From positions 2,976,001 through 3,040,000 of the forward strand of contig CAWDCL010000004.1 in the NCBI GenBank assembly GCA_963800865.1: a stretch of 64,000 nt of DNA. Direction: 5' to 3'. The stretch comes from JALOKP01 sp963800865. GTDB taxonomy: Bacteria; Acidobacteriota; Polarisedimenticolia; J045. The notes under the pieces were generated by a model, which was not told the DNA's origin, did no database searches, and worked only from the letters and a program-made list of their open reading frames with translations. The first letter of the stretch is position 1. The number at the start of each line of letters is the position of its first letter. Positions 20,417-28,095 of this stretch are shown one piece after another. Position numbers and translations under genes: made by a program.

Positions 20417-20989
20417 TCAACCGACGGCGCGGCGGATGAAACGCCGCTCGTGAGGATCGACCTCGATCCGCTCGCCCGATTCGAGGTAGAGCGGCACCTG
20501 GATCTCGACGCCGCCGGCGACGGTGGCGCGCTTGAGCACCTTGCCGGAGGCGGTGTTGCCGCGGACCGCCGGCTCGGTCTCGAGCACCTCGACCTCCATC
20601 ACCTTCGGCAGCTCGATCGCGGCGATCTGCCCCTGGAACGAGATCGCCCGGACGACGAGCCCCTCGGACAGCCACGGGGCGGCATCCTCGTTGCGGTCGC
20701 GCGGCAGCGAGAACTGCTCGAACGACTCCTCGTCCATGAAGTGCAGGTCGGAGCCGTCGTCGTAGAGGAACTGCGCCTGGCGGTAGAAGAGGTCGGGCTC
20801 GTCGAACGCCTCGCCCGACTTGAACGTCTTGTCGAGCAGCGTCCCGTCGAGCAGGTTCTTGAACCGCGCCTTGACCAGCGTGGCCGAGCCGCGCGCGGAC
20901 GGGCTCTGGACGGTGAAGTCGGTCACGGCGTACGGCGCGCCGTCGAGCAGCACGCGCAGCCCTTTCTTGAAGTCGGCGGTGGTGATCAC
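20417..20989 (-). CDS. Elongation factor P-like protein, EfpL/YeiP type
   Basis: A 190-residue three-domain EF-P paralogue that relieves ribosome stalling at proline-rich stretches. It starts at GTG 20989 (VITTADFKKG). The domain I loop reads VQSPSARGSATLVK, with Arg at about position 33 where EF-P has a modified Lys or rhamnosylated Arg. The Q-S-P-x-A-R-G pattern is that of E. coli YeiP (EfpL), not of EF-P or the EarP type. The C-terminal part has the usual VPLYLESGERIEVD. Whether another EF-P exists elsewhere in the genome cannot be seen here. Confidence 0.88.
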   Translation of the reverse strand: MITTADFKKGLRVLLDGAPYAVTDFTVQSPSARGSATLVKARFKNLLDGTLLDKTFKSGEAFDEPDLFYRQAQFLYDDGSDLHFMDEESFEQFSLPRDRNEDAAPWLSEGLVVRAISFQGQIAAIELPKVMEVEVLETEPAVRGNTASGKVLKRATVAGGVEIQVPLYLESGERIEVDPHERRFIRRAVG

Positions 20990-21018
20990 GGGGGTCTCCG
21001 GGGAAAAGCCGGGCGATT

Positions 21019-22626
21019 CTACGGCGTCCCGCGCCGGCGTGACAAAGCCGCGGCCCCGAGGAATGCCGCCGCCGCGAGGAGGTAGCCGGCGGCGATCGGC
21101 CAGGCCTGGCCGGGCACGATCTCCTCGCGCACCGCCGCAGGGGTGAGCGTGTAGGCGTGCATCAGTCCCGTCTCGGCGAAGAGCGCGGCGACCGCGGCCC
21201 AGAGCGCGGCGCGGGCGAAGCGGCGCTCGGCGAGGTAGACGGCGATCGCCGCCAGGAGCGTCGCCGAGAACAGGAAGCCGGACTTGAGCGCCAGCAGGCC
21301 CCGCACGTACGGAATCGTCGTCGCCGCCAGCCCGTTCACGAGCGCCGGCAGATCGACGGCCGCCGGGAACCAGCCGTTCGCGCGCGCGCCGGTGAAGGTC
21401 ATCTCGACCAGGAACCAGCCCCAGGCGGCGATCCCGGGGAGCATCCCGATCACGACCGCCGGCGCGTGCTCGGCCGGGGTGGCGCGGAAGGCCTGCGCCG
21501 TGATCACGACCGCGATCCAGACCAGGATCGCCATCGCGGCCTCGATCGGCACGATCCGGGCGATCGGTCCGATCAGCCCGGTCAGCGCCACGACCGTGAA
21601 GAAGAGGCCGTTCCAGGCCGAGTAGGCCCAGCCGGCACCCATCCGCTTCCAGCCGGGGTGGCCGATGTAGATCGTGGTCGGGAAGCACGAGCCGAGCGCG
21701 GCGGCGACGACGGTCGCCGCGCCATTGACGAAGAGCGAACGGCCGGTCGGATAGGCGTCCCCTTCGGCTTCCGCCGACTCCACGTTCTGAAGCGAGCCGA
21801 GCACGTTGATCAGCCCCATCGGCACGATGATCGCCATCCGCTCCCAGACGAAGGGGCTCGACAGCGCTGCCGCCAGGTCGCCGAGCGCGGGCCGCGGCAG
21901 CCGCAGCCCGGCGCCCTCCCACAGGCCTGCAAGCGCCAGGGGCGGCGCCCCGGCAACCCCGGCCAGCGCCAGCCCCCACGCCAGGAGGGTTCCGGCGACG
22001 ACGGCCACGAGACCGCCCGGCAGACCGAACGGCCACCGGAAGCGGCCGAGGTAGGTGAGCAGCACGATCGCCAGCGGCGCCATCGCGACCAGCGGCCGGT
22101 CGAACGTCTTGAGCGCGAACTCCATCGAGATGAACCCGAGCGCGATCCCGGCCAGCGTGGAGAGCAGTGCCGCGCGCGGCGTGACTCGTCGCACCCACCC
22201 CGCGAAGAGCGCGCCGGCCGCCTCGATCAGCCCGGAGAGGAAGCACGCCACGAGCCCGACCTGCCAGGCGACCCGCGCCGCCCGCTCCGGGCCGAAGCCG
22301 GGACGGGCCGCGAGTTCCTGGTAGGTCGGCGCCATCACGAACAGCACGAAAGCGAACAGGCTGACCGTGTTGATCCCGAAGGGGAGCGCGGTATGGGGCC
22401 GGCCCGTCGCCGCTGCGCGCGACCGGGCCAGCCAGGCGTAGTAGAGGTTCCCGGCCAGCAGGGAGAAGGCGGCGCCGGGGAAGATCCGGCCCAGGACGAA
22501 GTCGGCCGGCATCCCGACCAGCGTGGTGCAGAGCGCGAGGATGACCAGGAACTGCAGCAGGTTGTCGACCATCAGGCCGAAGAAGCCGTCGAGGTCGCCG
22601 CGGGTCACGGGGGCGGAGCCGCTCAC
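21019..22626 (-). CDS. NCS2/SLC23-type nucleobase permease-like transporter
   Basis: A 535-residue transporter with about 12-14 helices resembling xanthine/uracil (NCS2) permeases. Typical pieces are FGLMVDNLLQFLVI at the N terminus, LPFGINTVSLFAFV, VPMGLINVLGSLQNVESAEAEG (helix 8-type motif) and GSCFPTTIYIGHPGWKRMGA. The GTG at 22626 starts close to the first conserved helix and keeps clear of the divergent HD gene; an in-frame ATG at 22683 is the alternative. Substrate is not known. It reads away from the HD gene and toward the EF-P-like gene. Confidence 0.78.
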   Translation of the reverse strand: MSGSAPVTRGDLDGFFGLMVDNLLQFLVILALCTTLVGMPADFVLGRIFPGAAFSLLAGNLYYAWLARSRAAATGRPHTALPFGINTVSLFAFVLFVMAPTYQELAARPGFGPERAARVAWQVGLVACFLSGLIEAAGALFAGWVRRVTPRAALLSTLAGIALGFISMEFALKTFDRPLVAMAPLAIVLLTYLGRFRWPFGLPGGLVAVVAGTLLAWGLALAGVAGAPPLALAGLWEGAGLRLPRPALGDLAAALSSPFVWERMAIIVPMGLINVLGSLQNVESAEAEGDAYPTGRSLFVNGAATVVAAALGSCFPTTIYIGHPGWKRMGAGWAYSAWNGLFFTVVALTGLIGPIARIVPIEAAMAILVWIAVVITAQAFRATPAEHAPAVVIGMLPGIAAWGWFLVEMTFTGARANGWFPAAVDLPALVNGLAATTIPYVRGLLALKSGFLFSATLLAAIAVYLAERRFARAALWAAVAALFAETGLMHAYTLTPAAVREEIVPGQAWPIAAGYLLAAAAFLGAAALSRRRGTP

Positions 22627-22681
22627 GGCGCGATTATCGCGTTCCGCGTGGGAGAATGGGGGCCCCGCGGGTGAGGTCCCC

Positions 22682-23245
<564 letters not shown>

Positions 23246-23254
23246 TACCAGTAA

Positions 23255-23284
23255 TTGAGTCGTCGGCGTTATCGTAGTATCCTG
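23255..23284 (+). promoter_or_regulatory. Possible promoter of the alanine-dehydrogenase-like operon
   Basis: TTGAGT (23255-23260), 18 bases, TATCCT (23279-23284), in a stretch noticeably AT-richer than its surroundings, about 90 bases before the ATG at 23376. It is the only strong candidate between the HD gene stop and the dehydrogenase. Confidence 0.4.
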
Positions 23285-23375
23285 TTCAGCCCCACTGGAC
23301 TTGGCCGGGTGGATCGTTCGCCCAACCGGCCCTATCGGCATCGTTTCGTTCGGTTTGTCGCCAAGGAGCGCGCCC

Positions 23376-24494
23376 ATGATCTTCTGTGTCCCCAAGGAGA
23401 CCCTGCGCCACGAGCATCGCGTGGGACTGACCCCCTTCGGGGTCTCGCGGCTGGTGAACTACGGCCACGAGGTCTACGTCGAGCACGACGCGGGCAAGGA
23501 CAGCCACTTCGCCGACCAGGACTTCGCCACGGCCGGCGCGTCGATCGTCTACAGCCGTGAGGAGGCCTTCGGCCGCGCCGACGTGCTCTGCCGCGTCGGC
23601 CAGATGACGGCCGAGGAGATCGACCACCTGAAGCCCGGCGCCACCGTGATGGGCTTCCTGCACCTCGCCGTCACGCCCCGCGAGGCGATCCAGAAGGCGA
23701 TGGATCGCGGCCTGACGATGATCGGCTACGAGGTCATCGAGGACACCGACGCCAACCACCCGGTGCTGCGTCCGATGTCGGAGATCGCCGGCCACATGGT
23801 CGTGCACATCGCGGCCCACCTGCTGGAGTACGAGTCGGGAGGCCGCGGCCTGATCCTCGGCAACATCCCGGCGATCCCGCCGGCGACGGTCGTCGTGATC
23901 GGTGCCGGCACCGTCGGCTGGACGGCGGCGCGGATCGCGCTCGCGAACGGCGCTCACGTGATCGTGCTCGACCAGCGGGTCCACCGCCTGCGCCGCGCGC
24001 TGACGCACGGCTGCGAGCAGGCGGTCACCGCGCTCGCCACGCCTCGCAACGTCGGACGCTTCACGGCGATCGCCGACGTCGTGATCGGCGCGGTGCTCGT
24101 CCCGGGCGGCCGCGCGCCGGACCTCGTGACCGAGGAGATGGTCAAGCGGATGAAGCCGGGAGCAGTCGTGGTCGACCTGTCGATCGACCAGGGAGGATGC
24201 GTCGAGACCAGCCGTCCCACGACGCCGGACCGGCCGACCTTCAAGGTCCACGGGGTCACCCACTACTGCGTCCCGAACATGACCGCCAACGCCCCGCGCA
24301 CGGCGTCGAGGGCGATGGTGATCGCGGCCCTTCCCTACCTCGAGTTGCTCGCCGCGGAGGGGATCGCGGGCGCTCTGAAGCGCGACCCGGGCTTCGCACG
24401 CGGGGCCTACCTCTACCAGGGTTCGATGGTTCACGAGACCGCCGGCCAGGCGCTGGGCCTTCCCACCCGCCGCCTGTCCGAGCTGCTCGGCTGA
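23376..24494 (+). CDS. Alanine dehydrogenase-like NAD(P)-dependent oxidoreductase
   Basis: A 372-residue protein of the alanine dehydrogenase / transhydrogenase-alpha family, normal length for Ald. The N terminus MIFCVPKETLRHEHRVGLTP, the Rossmann motif VVIGAGTVGWTAARIA and the IDQGGCVETSRPTT block are present. The active-site His is kept in GFLHLAV. The segment that carries the substrate-binding Lys in Ald (LKVKEP) reads LCRVGQM here, and the NMPGAVPRTST motif reads NMTANAPRTAS. The substrate may therefore not be alanine. An AAGGAG box sits 6 bases before the ATG. It probably forms an operon with the CoA-transferase 29 bases downstream. Confidence 0.82.
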   Translation: MIFCVPKETLRHEHRVGLTPFGVSRLVNYGHEVYVEHDAGKDSHFADQDFATAGASIVYSREEAFGRADVLCRVGQMTAEEIDHLKPGATVMGFLHLAVTPREAIQKAMDRGLTMIGYEVIEDTDANHPVLRPMSEIAGHMVVHIAAHLLEYESGGRGLILGNIPAIPPATVVVIGAGTVGWTAARIALANGAHVIVLDQRVHRLRRALTHGCEQAVTALATPRNVGRFTAIADVVIGAVLVPGGRAPDLVTEEMVKRMKPGAVVVDLSIDQGGCVETSRPTTPDRPTFKVHGVTHYCVPNMTANAPRTASRAMVIAALPYLELLAAEGIAGALKRDPGFARGAYLYQGSMVHETAGQALGLPTRRLSELLG

Positions 24495-24523
24495 CCGCCG
24501 GGCGCGTCGCAGGAGAAGAGACC

Positions 24524-25819
24524 ATGCAGTGGCTCGATGACTACCGCCGCAAGCTCCGCACCGCGGACGAGGCGGTTCGACTGATCAAGAGCGGCGACCG
24601 CGTCTACTACGGCGGCAACGCCGCGATCCCGCAGGGCCTGGTCCACGCCCTCGCCGCCCGCCACCAGGAACTCCACGACGTCCAGCTGGTGCACGTCCTC
24701 CTGCTGGGGGACGACCCGCTGTCCCGTCCCGAGATGGAGGGCCATTTCCGTCACAACTCGCTGTTCGTCGGCCCGGCCGATCGCGAGGCGGTCAACGACG
24801 GCCGCGCCGACTACGTGCCGGTCTTCCTGTACCAGATCCCGCGGCTGTTCAACGAGAAGCTGATCCCGCTCGACGTGACGATGCTGATGGTCTCGCCGCC
24901 GGACGAGCACGGGTTCATGAGCTTCGGCGTGGAGACGATGAACGCGCGCGCCGCCGCGGGCTGCGCCAGGCACGTGATCGTCCAGGTCAACGAGAAGATG
25001 CCGCGCATCCTCGGCGACTCGTTCATCCACGTCAGCCGCGTCCACGCGATCGTCGAGCATCACCAGGCACTGCCGGAGCTCAAGCCGCACGCGATCAGCG
25101 ACGTCGAGCGCCGGATCGGCGAGCACATCCGCCCGCTGATCACCGACGGCGCGACGATCCAGATGGGGATCGGCGGGATTCCCGACGCCGTCTTCGAGAC
25201 GATGGACGGCCTCAAGGACCTCGGGATCCACACCGAGATGATGTCGGACGGGGCGATGCGCGCGATCGAGCGCGGGATCGTCACCGGGGCCAGGAAGTCG
25301 CTGCACCCCGGCAAGGCGGTGATCACCTTCGCGCTCGGCACGGCGGAGCTGTACGACTTCCTGAACAACAACCCGATGGTCGAGGCCCACCCGGTCGACC
25401 ACGTCAACGATCCGTGGGTGATCTCGATGAACGACAACCTGGTCGGGATCAACTCGGCGATCGAGATCGACCTGACCGGGCAGGTCTGCTCGGATTCGAT
25501 CGGCACGCGGATCTACTCCGGCTTCGGCGGGCAGGTGGACTTCATCCGCGGCGCCGCGCGCTCGAAGGGCGGAAAGCCGATCATCGCGCTCCCCTCGACG
25601 ACGGCGAAGAACGTCTCGCGGATCGTCGGGAAACTGAAGCCGGGCGCGGGGGTCGTCACCTCTCGCGCCGACGTTCACTACATCATCACGGAACACGGCA
25701 TCGCCTACCTGTTCGGCAAGAACCTCCGAGAGCGGGCCGAAGCGCTGATCGGGATCGCCGACCCGGCCCACCGGGACGAGCTGATCCGCGAGGCGAAGGA
25801 GCGCAAGCTGATCCCGTAG
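24524..25819 (+). CDS. Acetyl-CoA hydrolase/transferase family protein (4-hydroxybutyrate CoA-transferase-like)
   Basis: A 431-residue class I CoA-transferase of the 4-hydroxybutyrate/butyrate-acetate type. The oxyanion and glycine loop GIGGIPDAV and the catalytic-Glu region SAIEIDLTGQVCSDSIG are intact, followed by GFGGQVDFIRGA and ITEHGIAYLFGK. It would exchange CoA between acetate and a short acyl-CoA. An AGGAGAAGAG box precedes the ATG. Co-transcription with the alanine-dehydrogenase-like gene suggests amino-acid breakdown leading to acyl-CoA products. Confidence 0.9.
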   Translation: MQWLDDYRRKLRTADEAVRLIKSGDRVYYGGNAAIPQGLVHALAARHQELHDVQLVHVLLLGDDPLSRPEMEGHFRHNSLFVGPADREAVNDGRADYVPVFLYQIPRLFNEKLIPLDVTMLMVSPPDEHGFMSFGVETMNARAAAGCARHVIVQVNEKMPRILGDSFIHVSRVHAIVEHHQALPELKPHAISDVERRIGEHIRPLITDGATIQMGIGGIPDAVFETMDGLKDLGIHTEMMSDGAMRAIERGIVTGARKSLHPGKAVITFALGTAELYDFLNNNPMVEAHPVDHVNDPWVISMNDNLVGINSAIEIDLTGQVCSDSIGTRIYSGFGGQVDFIRGAARSKGGKPIIALPSTTAKNVSRIVGKLKPGAGVVTSRADVHYIITEHGIAYLFGKNLRERAEALIGIADPAHRDELIREAKERKLIP

Positions 25820-25853
25820 CCGGGAGGGGGACCCGCCGGCGGCGCCGTGTACC

Positions 25854-26447
25854 ATGCGCCGGATGCCGCCGGCCTCTCTTCCGCCCGCCTTCTACCGCCG
25901 CCCGGCGATGGAGGTCGCGCGCGACCTGCTCGGGCGGAGGTTGTGCCGGCGCCTGCCCGGCGGACGCGTGCTGGGCGGGCGGATCGTCGAGGTCGAGGCC
26001 TACGACGGGCCGGACGACCGGGCCAGCCACGCCCGCGCCGGGCTCACCGCGCGCACCGCGCCGATGTTCGAGGCCGGCGGGATCGCCTACGTCTACCTCG
26101 TGTACGGGATGCACCACTGCCTCAACGTCGTCACCGGCGCGGCCGGCTACCCGGCCGCGATCCTGGTCCGTGCGGCCGAGAGCCCGGTGCCCGGCACGTC
26201 GGCCTCGGGCCCCGGGCGGCTGACGCGCGTCTTCGCGATCGACCGCGCGCTCGACGGCGCGCCGCTGTCCGGCCCCGAGCTGTGGCTCGAGGCGGGTGAG
26301 CCGGTGCCCGACCGACTGGTCGCGCGGACGCCGCGGATCGGCGTCGACTACGCCGGCCGCTGGGCGCGGCGGCGGATGCGGCTGGTGATCAAGGGGCACC
26401 CGGCGGTGTCGCGCGCGCCGCGCGCGAGGCGGCCGTTCGAGACGTAG
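25854..26447 (+). CDS. 3-methyladenine (alkyladenine) DNA glycosylase, AAG/MPG family
   Basis: A 197-residue AAG-family glycosylase that excises alkylated purines and hypoxanthine. The catalytic Glu is in VEVEAYDGPDDRASHA and the conserved core YVYLVYGMHHCLNVV follows. C-terminal PGRLTRVFAID, PRIGVDYAG and VIKGHPAVS match the family. Two close ATG codons exist (25854 and 25863); either is possible. Size is normal for bacterial members. Confidence 0.93.
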   Translation: MRRMPPASLPPAFYRRPAMEVARDLLGRRLCRRLPGGRVLGGRIVEVEAYDGPDDRASHARAGLTARTAPMFEAGGIAYVYLVYGMHHCLNVVTGAAGYPAAILVRAAESPVPGTSASGPGRLTRVFAIDRALDGAPLSGPELWLEAGEPVPDRLVARTPRIGVDYAGRWARRRMRLVIKGHPAVSRAPRARRPFET

Positions 26448-26470
26448 GGGCCAGCGTCCGTGCCGGTCCG
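26444..26470 (+). repeat. REP-like short repeat, copy 2
   Basis: GTAGGGGCCAGCGTCCGTGC followed by CGGTCCG, closely matching the minus-strand sequence at 15214-15240. It begins at the stop codon of the glycosylase gene, as copy 1 lies right after a stop. This copy has lost the long hairpin partner. Confidence 0.4.
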
Positions 26471-26474
26471 ACCC

Positions 26475-26480
26475 TATACT
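26475..26480 (+). promoter_or_regulatory. -10-like hexamer before the acyl-CoA dehydrogenase
   Basis: TATACT, 42 bases before the ATG at 26523, in an otherwise GC-only gap. No convincing -35 is seen. Confidence 0.3.
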
Positions 26481-26522
26481 CCCCGCTCCCTGCCGCCCCG
26501 CGGCCCTGCCGGTGAGGATCCG

Positions 26523-27686
26523 ATGGCCTCTCCCAACCCGCGCGACTTCTTCGACGTTCGCTCGCTGCTCACCGACGAGGAGCAGGCGGTCCAGGACGCC
26601 GTCGCCCGCTTCGTCGACGAGCAGGTGATTCCGGGCGCGGCCGACTGCTTCGAGCAGGAGCGGTTCCCGATCGAACTCGTGCCGAAGCTGGCCGAGCTGG
26701 GCCTGTTCGGCGTCAGCATGCATGGCTACGGCGGCGCCGGAATGAACTCGGTCTGCTACGGCCTGGTCTGCCACGAGCTGGAGCGCGGCGACTCGGGCCT
26801 GCGCAGCTTCGTCTCGGTGCAGTCGAGCCTCTGCATGTTCCCGATCCACCGCTACGGCAGCGAGCAGCAGAAACAGCGCTGGCTCCCGGCGATGGCCGCC
26901 GGACGGGCGCTCGGCTGCTTCGGCCTGACCGAGCCCGACGGCGGCTCCGACCCCGGCACGATGAAAACCCACGCGCGGCGCGACGGGTCCGACTGGGTGA
27001 TCAACGGCGCCAAGATGTGGATCACCAGCGGCACGTTGGCCGACGTCGCGGTCGTCTGGGCGATGACCGGGGACGGCGTACGCGGCTTCCTGGTCGAGAA
27101 GGGGACGAAGGGCTACGTGGCGCGCGACATCAAGCACAAGATGTCGCTGCGCGCGTCGGTCACCTCGGAACTGTTCTTCGACGACGTGCGGGTGCCGGAC
27201 TCGGCGCGCCTGCCGGAAGCGGCCGGGCTGGCGGCGCCGCTGTCGTGCCTGACCCAGGCCCGCTACGGGATCGCCTGGGGCGTGCTCGGCGCCGCCTCGG
27301 CCTGCCTGGCCGAGTCGCTCGAGTTCGCGGCCGCGCGCGTGATGTTCGGCCGGCCGCTCTCCCACACCCAGACGATCCAGCGCCGGCTCGCCGACATGGC
27401 CCGCCGGATCACGACCGGCCAGCTGCTCGCGCTGCAGCTGGGCCGGCTCAAGGACCAGGGGCGGATGCACCACAGCCAGGTCTCGCTGGCCAAGTGGAAC
27501 AACGTGCGCCTGGCGCTCGACATCGCGCGCGACGCGCGCGACCTGCTGGGCGGGGGCGGGATCACGCTCGACCACCACGCGATCCGCCACATGCTGAACC
27601 TGGAGAGCGTCGTCACCTACGAGGGGACGGAGACGATCCACGAGCTGGTCGTCGGCCGCGAGCTGACGGGGGTGGCCGCCTTCTAG
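26523..27686 (+). CDS. Acyl-CoA dehydrogenase (glutaryl-CoA dehydrogenase-like)
   Basis: A 387-residue FAD-dependent acyl-CoA dehydrogenase. The FAD/substrate blocks CFGLTEPDGGSDPGTMKT and MWITSGTLADVAVVWA are present. The catalytic Glu is in VVTYEGTETIHELVVGRELTG, the C-terminal form typical of glutaryl-CoA dehydrogenases. It would oxidise an acyl-CoA and pass electrons to ETF. Its 3' two-thirds recur as a degraded copy at 31088-31512, so it marks the left edge of the tandem duplication. Confidence 0.92.
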   Translation: MASPNPRDFFDVRSLLTDEEQAVQDAVARFVDEQVIPGAADCFEQERFPIELVPKLAELGLFGVSMHGYGGAGMNSVCYGLVCHELERGDSGLRSFVSVQSSLCMFPIHRYGSEQQKQRWLPAMAAGRALGCFGLTEPDGGSDPGTMKTHARRDGSDWVINGAKMWITSGTLADVAVVWAMTGDGVRGFLVEKGTKGYVARDIKHKMSLRASVTSELFFDDVRVPDSARLPEAAGLAAPLSCLTQARYGIAWGVLGAASACLAESLEFAAARVMFGRPLSHTQTIQRRLADMARRITTGQLLALQLGRLKDQGRMHHSQVSLAKWNNVRLALDIARDARDLLGGGGITLDHHAIRHMLNLESVVTYEGTETIHELVVGRELTGVAAF

Positions 27687-27713
27687 ATCTCCCTCGCCCC
27701 GCCCGGACGGCGC

Positions 27714-27719
27714 TATGAT
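27714..27719 (+). promoter_or_regulatory. -10-like hexamer directly before DUF1820 copy A
   Basis: TATGAT ending 6 bases before the ATG at 27726. If used, the transcript would start at or next to the ATG. The same arrangement (TATCAT, six bases) is kept in copy B although flanking bases differ. Confidence 0.4.
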
Positions 27720-27725
27720 GCTCCC

Positions 27726-28070
27726 ATGCTGGCGAAGAAGCCGCTCTTCCGCGTCGCGTTCCACAACCAGGGTCAGCTCTACGAGATCTACGCGCGGCGC
27801 GTGAGCCACGGCGAGCTCCTGGGCTTCGTCGAGGTCGAGGGGCTGGTCTTCGGGGCCAGGGGGACGCTCGTCGTCGACCCCTCGGAGGAGCGGCTCCAGC
27901 GCGAGTTCGAGGGGGTCCGGCGCTTTTTCGTGCCGCTGCACGCCGTGGTGCGGATCGACGAGGTCGAGAAGGAAGGGCCCGCGCGGATCCTCGAGGCCGC
28001 CAAGGGGGCCATCGTCGCGCCCTTCCCGGTGCCGCTGATCCGGCCCGAAGCGCCGCCGTCCAAGCCCTGA
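27726..28070 (+). CDS. DUF1820 family protein, copy A
   Basis: A 114-residue DUF1820 protein, function unknown in the family. The compact fold begins KPLFRVAFHNQGQLYEIYARRV and includes GFVEVEGLVFG and HAVVRIDEVEKEG. There is no signal peptide, so it is cytoplasmic. No ribosome-binding site is seen; a -10-like TATGAT lies just before the ATG. The patatin gene follows 25 bases later on the same strand, an arrangement kept in both copies of the duplication. Confidence 0.85.
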   Translation: MLAKKPLFRVAFHNQGQLYEIYARRVSHGELLGFVEVEGLVFGARGTLVVDPSEERLQREFEGVRRFFVPLHAVVRIDEVEKEGPARILEAAKGAIVAPFPVPLIRPEAPPSKP

Positions 28071-28095
28071 ACCAACCGATCGGAGAGGTGTGCCC

